NCBI GenBank assembly: GCA_963556695.1
Contig: CAUWAG010000020.1
Span: forward strand, 6,321,753 to 6,385,752
Source of the DNA: Anthostomella pinea
Taxonomy: Eukaryota; Ascomycota; Sordariomycetes; Xylariales; Xylariaceae
DNA length: 64,000 nucleotides
Direction: 5' to 3'
The position numbers were made by a program, and so were the translations under genes. Below the pieces are notes generated by a model. It was not told where the DNA came from. It saw only the letters and a list, made by a program, of their open reading frames with translations, and searched no databases. Positions 33,904 to 45,259 of this stretch are shown here, one piece after another (position 1 is the first letter of the stretch; every line of letters begins with the position of its first letter).

Positions 33904-35481
33904 ATGGCACCCCTTCACGATAGGCCCCCAAATACGCCAGTGGCCGTCCCAAAGACGACTACTGGCGGCGTGCTCAAATCCCCGGTCCCTAAAAGAACAT
34001 ATGGCCCGGCAACCCCAAGCAAGCTCCGCCAGGCACTGCTCGACGACATCAACAGCAGCCCGTCACAGGTCTCTGAGGCTGACTTCACCATTGTTTCCCC
34101 TCTGAAAGGAAAATCCCGAAATATTAATACTAGCAGCATCATTGATATGGAAGTACCTCAATCAAACGAAATCTCTACAGACCAAGCCATTGGAGGCGAT
34201 ACAGGGAACAAGGTCTCTTCCTCAAAGTGCCAGGACCAAGTAGCCAAAATACTGGCTAAAGACAAGCATCTCTATGAAGCCAGGATGACAATGTTTCAAG
34301 AGTGTGCTGCAGCAGTCGATAAGACACTGGAAAAAGCTGGAACCGAACTATACTCTCATGCCAAGGAGTTCAGCGCTTTCTTCTCCAAATGCCTGAACGA
34401 GTGGCTGGAAACCCGAGATCTGCCCAAAAGAAAGACCACTCCTGGCGGGATAGGGATAGGGAAGCCCACCATGACCTTCGCCCAAGCTGTCTCCTCTGGC
34501 CAACGACAGCATCCATGGACAGTCAACACTACCATGAAGAAAACACAGCCTGGCGCCCTTATCACTGCCAACCAACTGAAGAAGAAGCAGGATGATCTCC
34601 GGGTCTTTGTCCGCATGGATAATAGCCACTTAGAGCCTTATGGAATCAAGTCTACACTGAACAGAAGACTTAAGCTCCACCCTCAGGAGCTTAGAGAAGT
34701 GACACGGTGTCCTTCTGGTTTTACCTTATACCTAAGGGACAAGCCAACTCAGGCTAAGCTTCTGGCTTTCCAAGAAGAAATTGCCGACATTCTTAAGGCA
34801 CAAAAGATTGAGACCCACACAATCTGGCATCATTACAAGGTCAATGGATGCCCAAGAAAGGTCATCAGTGCAGAAGGGTTCACAATCGATATTACCGACA
34901 CTGTTGTTGCCGATGAAATTGAAGCCCAAACAGGCGACAGACCTCTGAGGTGCATACTCTCAAAGAACACGATTGATTCTGATCCAGAAACTACATGGAT
35001 AATCTCTCTGCCCAGTGCAGCAAGGAAACCATTCACGCTTTTTGCCCACTCAATGACCTCAAGGCATATTCAACACACCCCCAAGGTTCACCAGTGTGCA
35101 AGCTGCTTCAGATACCATGGTAGGAATTACCGATGCGAAAAGCAAGTATGTGCACACTGCGCCAACACAGTACACCAGGGAGAGTGCGAAAAACCAATCC
35201 CAAAGTGTGTCAACTGCAAAGGACCTCATGCTGCCAACTTCGACAAATGCCCTGCCCGCCCCAAGGTTGTGAAAGGTATCATCCATAAGCACACATGGGA
35301 GCAAATCCAGGAAATAAGGCTAGCCGGAGAAAGAGCCAGATCCAAGGCCTTTAACGAAACAGGCAGAAACCAAGCTGGGTCAACACCTAGCAACAATAAC
35401 AAAGACACCACAATGCAAATCGACACAACAAATACAACTCATCCCAGAGATGCCGATACCATTGTTGTCAGTCAATGTTAG
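33904..35481 (+). CDS. LINE-A ORF1 (RNA-binding, zinc knuckles)
   Basis: 525 aa, intact. The N-terminal part is Ser/Thr/Pro-rich. A charged coiled segment follows around residues 110-180, and a probable RNA-binding (RRM-like) region around 240-390. At about 400-460 are three zinc-knuckle-type motifs beginning CASCFRYHGRNYRC, CAHCANTVHQGEC and CVNCKGPHAANFDKC. Such proteins coat the element RNA to form the particle used for reverse transcription. The ORF2 ATG (35475) lies inside the last codons of this ORF (ATGTTAG overlap), which suggests translation of ORF2 by termination-reinitiation. Confidence 0.92.
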   Translation: MAPLHDRPPNTPVAVPKTTTGGVLKSPVPKRTYGPATPSKLRQALLDDINSSPSQVSEADFTIVSPLKGKSRNINTSSIIDMEVPQSNEISTDQAIGGDTGNKVSSSKCQDQVAKILAKDKHLYEARMTMFQECAAAVDKTLEKAGTELYSHAKEFSAFFSKCLNEWLETRDLPKRKTTPGGIGIGKPTMTFAQAVSSGQRQHPWTVNTTMKKTQPGALITANQLKKKQDDLRVFVRMDNSHLEPYGIKSTLNRRLKLHPQELREVTRCPSGFTLYLRDKPTQAKLLAFQEEIADILKAQKIETHTIWHHYKVNGCPRKVISAEGFTIDITDTVVADEIEAQTGDRPLRCILSKNTIDSDPETTWIISLPSAARKPFTLFAHSMTSRHIQHTPKVHQCASCFRYHGRNYRCEKQVCAHCANTVHQGECEKPIPKCVNCKGPHAANFDKCPARPKVVKGIIHKHTWEQIQEIRLAGERARSKAFNETGRNQAGSTPSNNNKDTTMQIDTTNTTHPRDADTIVVSQC

Positions 35482-38400
35482 GTACATCAAACGAAACATA
35501 TCGACACAGGCATCTAGTCATCCATTCTGTGAATACAGCAGGGGGACAAAAGAGTGCAGGCCCTACAGAGTTAGCCATCAACCTGGCTGACTATAAAGGA
35601 GAACAAGCAGACATCATTCTGATGCAAGAGCCCTGGGTTGGCATACCACCAGGCAGGAGAATGGGAGTAAAGACACACCCCAATTACGATATATTCTCCC
35701 CAGTGGATTCCTGGGACAGCGACAGTACACGGCCCAGATCTCTCATCTATGTGAGAAAATACCTTTAAGCGGATCAACTTCGGCCCTATGCTACACGAGA
35801 CATCACCTGGGTCAAGGCACAAGGCATTACATTTGCCAGTGTCTACCGGCCATGTGACAACCCACAGGAAGTGGATGACATTCTGGAAGTATGGACTCCA
35901 CCTTTTGGCTGCGTTATAGCTGGAGATTTTAATGCTGGCGACACATCCTGGGACTCAAGCAATCCAGGATATCATGGTGGTGCTATACTTGCACAAACTA
36001 TGACAGACCACGGACTGGATCTGATTTCTGAACCAGATGTCCCGACACATGATGACGGAAATGTACTAGATCTGGTGTTCTCTGATGTCCCCATGGCTGA
36101 AGCCTCAGTCAATGATGCACTTCAGTGCACCTCAGATCATGAGACATTACGAATAGTCATTCCAATCCAGGGAGATCTGGACCGAGTACCCAAGGCCAAT
36201 CATTGGATAGTACCGGACGATAAACTACAGGAGCTGGCAGATAATGTCCAAACCAGGATTCATGAACTCCCCCGGCTGGGTGTATCCCCTGGCCAGGTGG
36301 ACACCTTTACACAAAGTCTGATCAACATGATCCAAGGCTGTATCAGGACAGTGGGCAAGAGGCCCCGTCAATCTAGGCCCACTGCTTGGTGGAATGATGA
36401 CTGCAAAGCAGCTGTTCAGACATACAGGGCCCTTTCCAAACAGACTACAAGCCAAGAAGGACGGAATTCAGCCCGACGGGAATTTCGCGGCGTGGTTCGG
36501 AAAGCTAGGAGAGAGTACTGGCAGACTCTAATCAATTCAGCAACTGAGCCAAAGGACCTATACAGAATCGTCTCTTGGCACAAGTTATCAGCAGGATTGC
36601 GTTCCCCTCCAATCATCATAAGAGACCAAATATTCGAGTCACAAGAGAGCAAGGCAAATGCATTACGCTCAGCCACGCTTGAACGAAGTACCTCAGATAA
36701 CGATATCATCGACCCCTGGTCCGCTCAGATCATACAACCCAAGCCACACATCCCCCTTGAATACCACGTCGGACTGGAAGAGGCTGAAGGGTGCACTTTA
36801 GGAACCAAGAGCAACTCCCCGGGAGTAGATACCCTCACAGTACGGATTCTGAAAGCTTGCTGGCCAGTCATTGGTGAACATATCAGAGCCCTTTTCCAGA
36901 CCTGCCTACTGATTGGACACCACCCTAAACCATTCAAAGTAGCTGAGGTGGTGATGATCCCAAAACCAGGAAAGAAAGACTACTCCAATCCCAGGGCCTA
37001 CAGACCAATATCGCTACTGTCATGTCTTGGCAAGGGCCTAGAACGACTCATTGCGAAAAGAATTACCTGGTTTGTTGTCAAACTTGGAATTCTAGCCCCA
37101 CAACATTTTGGAGCTCTACCAAAGCGCTCTGCCACTGACCTGGTAGCTGCACTCATACACGATATTGAGCAGGCCCTTGACCAAGGCCTCGTTGCAACGG
37201 TAGTCACATCAGATGTGAAAGGGGCCTTTGATGCTGCCCTAATGGGACGGCTGGTGGTTCGCATGAGAGAACAGGGCTGGTCAGGCTTTCTCATAAAATG
37301 GGTCCAGTCGTTCATGTCCGAGCGGTCCGCAAGAGTTCGGTTTGAAGGTACTGTGACCGATATAAAAGCTCTCACTTGTGGGCTCCCACAAGGTTCACCA
37401 GTCTCTCCAATCCTCTACATGCTGTATACAGAGCCAATCTGTGCCCGACTTGGCATGAAAAGAAGACGCTTTGGATATGCAGATGACCTAGCAACACTCT
37501 GCATTGGAAAAAACCTTAAAGAAACAGCTACAGAGGCTTCTGAAAACCTTCATTTGCTCAACCAATGGGGACATAACAATGCTATTGAATTTGATCCCGA
37601 CAAAACCGAGATCATGCACTTCTCACGGAAAAAGAACTCAGACAATCCCCCAGTTTGCCACGGAATAATGAACAAAACAGCTAAGCATTCCATGTGATGG
37701 CTAGGTGTCCTTCTGGATAGGAAACTAAACTTCAAAGACCATGTTTCTCACTGGGCCAAGAAAGCTAGTAAGGTAGCAAATCACCTTCGAGGACTATGCA
37801 ACACAGTCAAAGGACTTCCAGTAAAGTCAACCAAGAGGGCTGTGAAAGCTTGTGTTATTCCTATTCTCACACATGGCCTGGAGGCCTGGTACCCAGGAAT
37901 CGAGAAAGCTGGGAGTTTAGGTGAGACATCAGCATGTCGCATTAAGGGGCTTCTTGGAACAATAGATGCCGTACTACGAACGGCGATCAGGGCTATCTTG
38001 CCAGTCTGGAAAACACACCCTGGACATATCTTACACTTTGAATCGCAGATTCCCCCAGCAGGAGTTCTTGCAGAGTCAATAAGACAACGTCACGGCCTCC
38101 GACTAGGACGAATAGATCAGAGACACCCTCTGGTTGGCAGGCTCCAAATACAAGCTCGCAAGGATCCAACAAGGCTACAAAGGAGCTTCCAGCTAGTCCC
38201 TGACTTCCAGAGACCAATACTTACCAGGCCATCATGGAAGAAGCGCCCAATCCGCAAAGACAAAGACAAAGAAACAGAGCTCTTCAAGCAATGGTTACAA
38301 GAGAGAAACGTGAACACTGACCTTGTCATCTACTCAGATGGATCACAGTTGGATGACCAAGGCACAATCCGCACTGGATGGGGTTATACCATCAGGAAAG

Positions 38401-39167
38401 GCGGCACTACACAAGAAGTATACCGGGGAAGGGGCAGACTTCTACAAGCAGAAGTAGTAGATGCTAAAGTCCATGGTGCTCTCCAAGGTCTTGCAGCAGC
38501 CAGGGCAATTGGACACAGAAAACAGCTATATGTCTGCCTGGACAACACGTCAGTGGTAGAAGGGCTCAATGGGACTCCACCCGAGACATCACAAAACATT
38601 TTTCTACGATTTCAAGAACTTGCCACAGCACACACTCCTGGAGTGACCGTCAAATGGATTCCTGGACACAGAGATATTGATGGCAACGAAGCTGCCGATA
38701 CACTAGCAAAAGAGGGTGCCATGCTGGAAACAGACACAACAAATCTTCCTATAATCTCTTGGGTCAAGAGAGATCTCAAAAGATAGGGCAAGAAAGAGTT
38801 CAACCAATGGTGGAAAGACCAATCAGAATCTAGATATCAAGAAGTATACTCACATGCAGTAACTGAAAGAGACCTTATATCTTTTAAGAGGAGTACTTTA
38901 CACAGACTTCTAGCGGCCAGATCTGGACATGGCGACTTTGCCAGATACTATGAACGCTTTGGGCACACAGACTCAAATGATCACTGCAGCTGTGGTGAGA
39001 AGAAAACACCACAACACATTTTCTTTTGTAAGAGACTGGGGAAAAATCGGCTACTGCCTAGGCATTCGCCTAGGGCAGCTTGTTTACAATACTTAGGGGA
39101 GAGGAGCACAGAATGGGCAAAATTCGTGGAGAAGAGCAAGTTCTTTTCAACAATCTGCCCCCGATAG
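35475..39167 (+). pseudogene. LINE-A ORF2 (endonuclease-RT-RNase H), three stops
   Basis: 1230 codons encode the catalytic protein that nicks target DNA and copies the element RNA at the nick. In order: an APE-type endonuclease (MQEPWVG, VIAGDFNAGDTSWDS, residues about 25-250), reverse transcriptase (KPGKKDYSNPRAYRPISLL, LTCGLPQGSPVSPILY, FGYADDLA, about 480-720), RNase H (VIYSDGSQLDD, LYVCLDNTSVV, VKWIPGHRDIDGNEAAD, about 945-1075) and a C-terminal Cys/His motif (CSCGEKKTPQHIFFC). In-frame stops at 35766, 37695 and 38784 interrupt it. Comparison with copy 2 shows CAA to TAA and CGA to TGA for the first two (C-to-T type) and AAG to TAG for the third. Confidence 0.93.
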
Positions 39168-39366
39168 ATAGCCTTCCTTGAAGGACCAGATGGATGACCC
39201 CAAGGTCATACCGCCGCAACAACGGGGATGGGCCCGTGAGCGGGACTGACTGTACTTATTATCTTGAGACCTCCACAACCCTGCGATGCAGAGGCTCTGG
39301 GAGGCGTGGTTTGCACTACTGAGGAGCTACCCCCACGTTAAATACAAAACAAACAAACAAACAAAC

Positions 39367-41618
39367 AGTCCGTGGTCTGCCATAGTCTGTGCAAGTATGA
39401 CACCACCATGATATCTTGGATTGCTCGAGTCCCAGGATGTGTCGCCAGCATTGAAATCTCCAGCTATAACACAGCCAAAAGGTGGAGTCCATACTTCCAG
39501 AATATCATCCACTTCCTGTGGGTTGTCACATGGCCGGTAGACACTGGCAAATGTGATGCCTTGTGCCTTGACCCAGGTGATGTCTCGTGTAGCATAGGGC
39601 CGAAATTGATCCGCTTGAAGGTGTTTTCTTACATAGATGAGAGATCTGGGCCGTGTACTGTCGCTGTCCCAGGAATCCACTGGGGAGTATATATTGTAAT
39701 TGGGGTGTGTCTTTACTCCCATTCTCCTGTCTGGTGGTATGCCAACCCAGGGCTCTTGCATCAGAATGATGTCTGCTTGTTCTCCTTTGTAGTCAGCCAG
39801 GTTGATGGCTAACTCTGTAGGGCCTGCACTCTTTTGTCCTCCTGCTGTATTCACAGAATGGATGACTAGATGCCTGTGTCGATGTGTTTCGTTTGATGTA
39901 CCTAATATTGACTGACAACAATGGTATCGGCATCTCTGGGATGAGTTGTATCTGTTGTGTCGATTTGCATTGTGGTGTCTTTGCTATTATTGCTGGGTGT
40001 TGACCCAGCTTGGTTTCTGCCTGCTTCATTGAAGGCCTTGGATCTGGCTCTTTCTCCGGCTAGCCTTATTTCCTGGATTTGCTCCCATGTGTGCTTATGG
40101 ATGGTACCTTTCACAACCTTGGGGCGGGCAGGGCATTTATTGAAATTGGCAGCATGAGGTCCTTTGCAGTTGACACACTTTGGGATTGGTTTTTCGCACT
40201 CTCCCTGGTGTACTGTGTTGGCGCAGTGTGCACATACTTGCTTTTCGCATCGGTAATTCCTACCATGGTATCTGAAGCAGCTTGCACACTGGTGAACCTT
40301 GGGGGTGTGTTGAATATGCCTTGAGGTCATTGAGTGGGCAAAAAGCGTGAATGGTTTCCTTGCTGCACTGGGCAGAGAGATTATCCATGTAGTTTCTGGA
40401 TCAGAATCAATCGTGTTCTTTGAGAGTATGCACCTCAGAGGTCTGTCGCCTGTTTGGGCTTCAACTTCATCGGCAACAATAGTGTCGGTAATATCGATTG
40501 TGAACCCTTTTGCACTGATGACCTTTCTTGGGCATCCATCGACCTTGTAATGATGCCAGACTGTGTGGGTCTTAATCTTTTGTGCCTTAAGAATGTCGGC
40601 AATTTCTTCTTGGAAAGCCAGAAGCTTAGTCTGAGTTGGCTTGTCCCTTGGGTATAAGGTAAATCCAGAAGGACACCGTGTCACTTCTTTAAGCTCCTGA
40701 GGATGGAGCTTAAGTCTTCTGTTTAGTGTAGACTTGATTCCATAAGGCTCTAAGTGGCTATTATCCATGCGGACAAAGACCCGGAGATCATCCTGCTTCT
40801 TCTTCAGTTGGTTGGCAGTGATGAGGGCGCCAGGCTGTGTTTTCTTCATGGTAGTGTTGACTGTCCATGGATGCTGTCGTTGGCCAGAGGAGACAGCTTG
40901 GGCAAAGGTCATGGTGGGCTTCCCTATCCCTATCCCGCCAGAAGTGGCCTTTCTTGTGGTCAGATCTCGGGTTTCCAGCCACTCATTCAGACATTTGGGG
41001 AAGAAAGCGCTGAACTCCTTGGCATGAGAGTATAATTCGGTTCCAGCTTTCTCAAGTGTCTTATCGACTGCTGCAGCACATTCCTGAAACATTGTCATCC
41101 TGGCTTTATAGAGATGCTTGTCTTTAGCCAGTATTTTGGCTACTTGGTCCTGGCACTCTGAGGAAGAGACCTTGTTCCCTGTATCGCCTCCAATGGCTTG
41201 GTCTGTAGAGATTTCGTTTGATTGAGGTACTTCCATATCAATGATGCTGCTAGTATTAATATTTCGGGATTTTCCTTTCAGAGGGGAAATAATGGAGAAG
41301 TCAGCCTCGGAGACCTGTGACGGGCTGCTGTTGATGTCGTCAAGCAGTGCCTGGCGGAGCCTGCTTGGGGTTGCCGGGTCATGTGTTCTTTTAGGGACTG
41401 GGGATTTGAACACGCCGCCAGTAGTCGTCTTTGGGACGGCCACTGGCGTATTTGGGGGCCTGTCGTGGAAGGGTGCCATCCAGCTTGTGAGAAAAATTTT
41501 CTGCGCCTTGGCAAGGAAAGTCAGGTACTGAAATAAATGCCTGTTTTAGTGCAGATATAGAGGTTGCGCCCTAATAGCGGGGTGCCAAAAAAAATAGTTG
41601 TTTTTGGTAAGAGTGTGT
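39367..41618 (-). mobile_element. LINE-A copy 2, 5' part with intact ORF1
   Basis: This is the 5' portion of copy 2: the same 5' UTR start as copy 1, ORF1 at 41479-39902 and the beginning of the ORF2 endonuclease (to MADHGL). At 39366/39367 it meets the AAAC tail of copy 1. Together with 31280-33764 it forms one element missing about 82 bases at the insertion point. Where copy 1 has the ORF2 ATG, this copy has ATA (G-to-A). Confidence 0.92.
39902..41479 (-). CDS. LINE-A copy 2 ORF1
   Basis: 525 aa, uninterrupted and about 96% identical by eye to copy 1 ORF1, with the same zinc knuckles (CASCFRYHGRNYRC and following). Keeping an intact ORF1 while ORF2 decays indicates recent activity of the family, or chance. 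Confidence 0.9.
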   Translation of the reverse strand: MAPFHDRPPNTPVAVPKTTTGGVFKSPVPKRTHDPATPSRLRQALLDDINSSPSQVSEADFSIISPLKGKSRNINTSSIIDMEVPQSNEISTDQAIGGDTGNKVSSSECQDQVAKILAKDKHLYKARMTMFQECAAAVDKTLEKAGTELYSHAKEFSAFFPKCLNEWLETRDLTTRKATSGGIGIGKPTMTFAQAVSSGQRQHPWTVNTTMKKTQPGALITANQLKKKQDDLRVFVRMDNSHLEPYGIKSTLNRRLKLHPQELKEVTRCPSGFTLYPRDKPTQTKLLAFQEEIADILKAQKIKTHTVWHHYKVDGCPRKVISAKGFTIDITDTIVADEVEAQTGDRPLRCILSKNTIDSDPETTWIISLPSAARKPFTLFAHSMTSRHIQHTPKVHQCASCFRYHGRNYRCEKQVCAHCANTVHQGECEKPIPKCVNCKGPHAANFNKCPARPKVVKGTIHKHTWEQIQEIRLAGERARSKAFNEAGRNQAGSTPSNNSKDTTMQIDTTDTTHPRDADTIVVSQY

Positions 41619-42400
41619 CCGCGGATCTGGTACAAAATTACCAGTTGCGTATGTCAACCAGGTCCGGGTGGTATGACTGTTTATACTTACGTCAATTTAT
41701 CTCGTTGCAGGAGTTCGTGCCTCTGCAAAGCTCTCCTCCCCATCCTCAAGCAATCCGGATGTTTACATCTAAAATTGCCGGAAGCAGTCACCGTCATATC
41801 TGGAGCGAGTGGCTTGCCGTGACCATCTTTATCGCCATTTTGCTCAACAACTGGGGCCTGTTCTTCCGAACGGATCTGGCTGGCCTCTGGTTCCGATCGA
41901 GACTTGATACAGCACCCTGAATGCCATGATGGGTAGGTACAGACAGGTCCGAGCTGATCCATTCCTGGGGAGGAGCTACACGGTTGCTAAGTGATGAGAA
42001 GAAGCTTGGGACGATCCATCTTCTCATATGAGTCAGATTACATACTATCGCAGGAATTATTAGTAGGCACGTACGTAGAATTTGCAGAAAATAACTGCTG
42101 GTGATATAGTGCGGGATGCAAGCTTCCTGACGGAGAAGGATGCGGCTGCGGGCCAGAGGGCGGGGAATCAAATAAAGCTTTGCTGGCCGTGATTTGGTCG
42201 AATGACAAGCAGACCGGCTGGGCGGAAAGTAATGGAAGGTCGATATCGTCCATGTACCCCAACAGGATACCGTTGACTCCCAGGTAAGGGTACCAGTGGC
42301 CCAACGTTGATGATGTCTCGGCCCAGTAATATGCATTCGGTTCTTCGGGATGTTGATATGCCATTTGCTGGAAAATCGACTTTAGGCTCACTACTAGTTG
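41619..42400. other. No securely identified gene
   Basis: Minus-strand frames (42391-42038 and 42336-41794) include GHWYPYLGVNGILLGYMDDI but no domain was recognised. It may be the remnant of a kinase-like gene. Confidence 0.3.
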
Positions 42401-42423
42401 GCCTTCATTAAGGGCATCAAATC

Positions 42424-42485
42424 TTGGACTGCATGTGGGTGTATGTCTATAAGTTTGATAAGCATGGGAGGTTTGTGGTGAGTAA
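42424..42485 (+). mobile_element. Copia RT start, short fragment
   Basis: WVYVYKFDKHGRF matches the first RT block of copia elements and is a close match, in DNA as well, to 44548-44601. Only about 60 bases are preserved. Confidence 0.5.
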
Positions 42486-42607
42486 AAGTCCTAACGGTTG
42501 GAGGTCGTCCGGTCCAGCGTCCTCCCATCGATGGGCAATTTCCGTCACCAGAGTCGCCAAAGTTTCTGTAGGGAGCTTGACCGCCAGAAGTTGCCTTATT
42601 CGTAAAG

Positions 42608-43050
42608 TTAGGCTGGACGTTTAAAGGGTTGATCGGGCCCTAATCGAGACCGAACAAGTCGCAGAGCGTAACAGCAGCCGTGAACGAGACATAGGTCTCT
42701 GCAATACGGCGCCTGGTTTGTGCAGTCTTCCTGGTCCGCGGATTCTGAGTGAAGACCTTTGGCAGCTTGTTTCGCCAATTCTATCGCATTGAAGGAGATG
42801 TGTTGCGTTAAATCAATTTGAAGCAGGGTAGTTGCAAATTCGACAATTGCTGAGGGACTCTGAGAGGCCAAGTGTGCTGAAACGTTGTGCGGCCACTGCA
42901 CCCTCCACCTCCTGGAACGACGAGGAAGACCGCACGACAGCTCCAGAGCGATGATACCGAGGGACCAGATATCAACCTTATTAATAAGTCAATGTCCAAT
43001 GACCGATCTCGGGCGCGACGTAGTCTTGGAGAATATTTTTGGTTTCCTCA
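42608..43050 (-). pseudogene. Protein kinase fragment
   Basis: Two minus-strand frames carry the late catalytic blocks of a Ser/Thr kinase: LQDYVAPEIGH (APE motif) and, after a frame change, KVDIWSLGIIALELSCG (DxWSxG). The ATP-binding half, HRD and DFG are missing. The 5' side is cut close to the LINE-A fragment at 43281. No relation to the intact kinase at 45853 was evident beyond family. Confidence 0.75.
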
Positions 43051-43280
43051 TTCCCTTTCTGAATACTTTGGCATAGCAGGGGGGAACGGAGGTCTAGGCG
43101 GTGGTGAAGAAAATAGGGCAAACTTTGTCGTGGTGTACAAGTGCTCGTTCCCAATACCCACATCTATTTCCTCTTCATCCTCTTGGACTTGTATTCCCGT
43201 CGGGACCACCGGGCCTCCCGCGCTTCCCCCCCGTCGGGGGAAGGTGTTGGTCTGCTTGCAGTTCATCAGGATTTTCTTCA

Positions 43281-43563
43281 TCCCCGTTTTTGCGGCGGTA
43301 TTACCTTGGGGTCATCCATCTGGTCCTTCAAGAAAAGCTATCTATCGGGGACAGATTGTTGAAAAGAACTTGCTCTTCTCCACGAATTTTGACCATTCTG
43401 TGCTCCTCTCCCCTAAGTATTGTAAACAAGCTACCCTAGGCGAGTACCTAGGCAGCAGCCGGTTTTTCCCCAGCCTCTTACAAAAGACAATGTGTTGTGG
43501 TGTTTTCTTTTCATCACAACTGCAATGATCATTCGAGTCTGTATGCCCAAAGCGTTCATGGTA
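43281..43563 (-). mobile_element. LINE-A fragment (ORF2 end)
   Basis: This matches the reverse complement of about 38955-39215 of copy 1, including the codons for the terminal Cys motif and STEWSKFVEKSKF. It is truncated on both sides and the 3' tail is absent. Confidence 0.85.
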
Positions 43564-43599
43564 AACTGGGTGGACAAAAGTCTCCGCCCGACCCACCAC

Positions 43600-44008
43600 A
43601 ATCTCCTCAGACCTCCATCAGATCCTTCAAGCTCCCCAGTCTTCCAACGATTTCGGCCGATTTATCGATTTGACGGACGGAGATGCTGTTGCATTCATCG
43701 AGCTGGCAATCAAGCACCAGACGAATGGGTTGAACAATGACCCGCTGCCTATAAAAATCGGGGAGGATACTATCCAATATAGCGACACGAACTGTACCGT
43801 CTGTTTCGAGCTTGATCTCCTCCGTGCATTTCTCTTGCAGAGGTTTAGACGGACATCCCAAGACGCCCAATACGCCCTTGCAGAAATAGTCAGGAAGAAC
43901 GAAAATACGATCAAAGCCCGGTACGAAACCGTAACAAACAAACTTCGTCAGAATTACCCTAACAAGTCGCAGGACCAAAGGCAGTTAGTGGCCACGCTTT
44001 CGCGATAA
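43600..44008 (+). CDS. Orphan fragment
   Basis: The open plus-strand frame contains DLTDGDAVAFIELAIKHQ and a helix LLRAFLLQRFRRTSQDAQYA. No domain was recognised. The hydrophobic-charged pattern is protein-like, but the 5' end lies against LINE-A debris, so it is probably a remnant. Confidence 0.35.
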
Positions 44009-44540
44009 ATAGAACCGATTATCTGAGTCGACTACGATTTCGATGATGACTGGCAATACTGGACATGGATGTCATGGGCTGGCATTACTTGTTCCCGGAC
44101 AGGAGTATCTTGCTAGATAATGTATTGACGCATGTATTCACACCAAAGTGACGCTGCCCATTGCGCACATCCAGCTGCAGAACCTGCATCTTTTAAAATA
44201 CCGCTGTTTAACACAGATATGGAGAACCCAAAAATCCTCTCCAAGACCCAGGATGAAAAGAGCTCGAGCTTTGGAAAGCGGCGTTTCTCACAGGCCTCAA
44301 GGCTTCGACCATAGAACGATGGGGTAAACCACCCTAGATCGGGCAAGCATTGAGAGAGCTTTGCAAAAAGGATTCAAGCTGCACAGGCGACTACTAGAAG
44401 AAGTGCCACGGCGGCGCGACAAACTAGAAACCCATTCAATGGGGCATTTGTTCCAAGTGGTCAAATAGGATCACCTAAAAGGTCATGACGGCATGAGGTC
44501 GTGGACTGGGATCCGGAAGAAAGACCCATCTGTACGAGGG
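44009..44540. other. No recognisable gene
   Basis: Short frames only. Confidence 0.35.
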
Positions 44541-44547
44541 CATCAAA

Positions 44548-44815
44548 TCCTGGACTGATGTGGGTGTATGTCTCCAAGTTTGATAGGCATGGGAGGTTCA
44601 TCGAGTGCAAGGCACGTCCCATGGTCAGAGGAGATCAATAGAGGGGGCTGCATTCAGAGCAAACGTATGTAGCTACTCTTGCTGGAAGATCGTTCAGAAA
44701 CTTGATAGTTCTGGCGGCCAAGTTGGATCTCGAGATGATCCAGTACGACGTTGTCAACGCATTTGTGCAAACCCCCATCGATGAGAAGATCTTCATAGGG
44801 TATAAAGGATTACTA
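44548..44815 (+). mobile_element. Copia reverse transcriptase fragment
   Basis: The plus strand reads VYVSKFDRHGRFIECKARP, then, after a frame change and stops, TYVATLAGRSFR and LAAKLDLEMIQYDVVNAFVQ. These are consecutive blocks of copia RT, up to the first catalytic Asp. The YVDD block is missing. Confidence 0.75.
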
Positions 44816-45259
44816 TGAAGGTGTAAAGCTCCTGCGCTATAGAGAGATGCCCCTCCCTCGCTACGAAAGCAATAATGTGAAAGGCGAGGAGGGTGAAGGA
44901 CATGAGCCCCACAGATTGGTGTGCTTAGAGAAAGACTCGAAATCCCTTGATTCAAACCGAAGAATAGCGGCAGGCTGTTTAAAAGGCTAAGTTCCCGGCG
45001 TATCGAGCTGCTGTAGAGACCAACGGGGCTTTAAATAAGAGGCAAAATATGTTGCCGGTGATATAAACTGCGTATGCGTTAAGATCTAAGGCGCCTAGCG
45101 GATCAACAAATCGATGACAGGCGAGGACCACCCTGTGGCCAAGCATCTTGAATCCTTGAATACCAAGGTTCATTGCGGAGCCCAATTGTCAGATTTGAGC
45201 CAAATGTCAGAGTGAAGTGTGTGTGTGTGTGTGTTCCCTCTGTCTAGAGTGTCCTTGTG
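44816..45259. other. No gene; (GT)n microsatellite
   Basis: A GT repeat of about 9 units lies at 45217-45234. Nothing else was identified. Confidence 0.4.

Larger units (their letters stand above)
33765..39366 (+). mobile_element. LINE-A copy 1, full-length non-LTR retrotransposon
   Basis: This 5.6-kb element has a 5' UTR beginning ACACACTCTTACC, two overlapping ORFs, a 3' UTR ending CCCCCACGTTAAATAC and a tail of AAAC units. The order ORF1 (zinc knuckles), then ORF2 (APE endonuclease-RT-RNase H-Cys motif), fits Tad1/I-type fungal LINEs. The 5' end is defined because copy 2 starts at the same base (41618 on the minus strand). Three stops in ORF2 make this copy non-autonomous now. It is inserted in LINE-A copy 2. 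Confidence 0.93.

Noticed and set aside
34348..34629. Antisense frames within LINE-A ORF1
   Set aside because: Shadows of the conserved sense ORF; the same antisense frames appear in copy 2 only because the DNA is homologous.
45217..45234. GT repeat as a regulatory element
   Set aside because: An ordinary microsatellite with no gene association.
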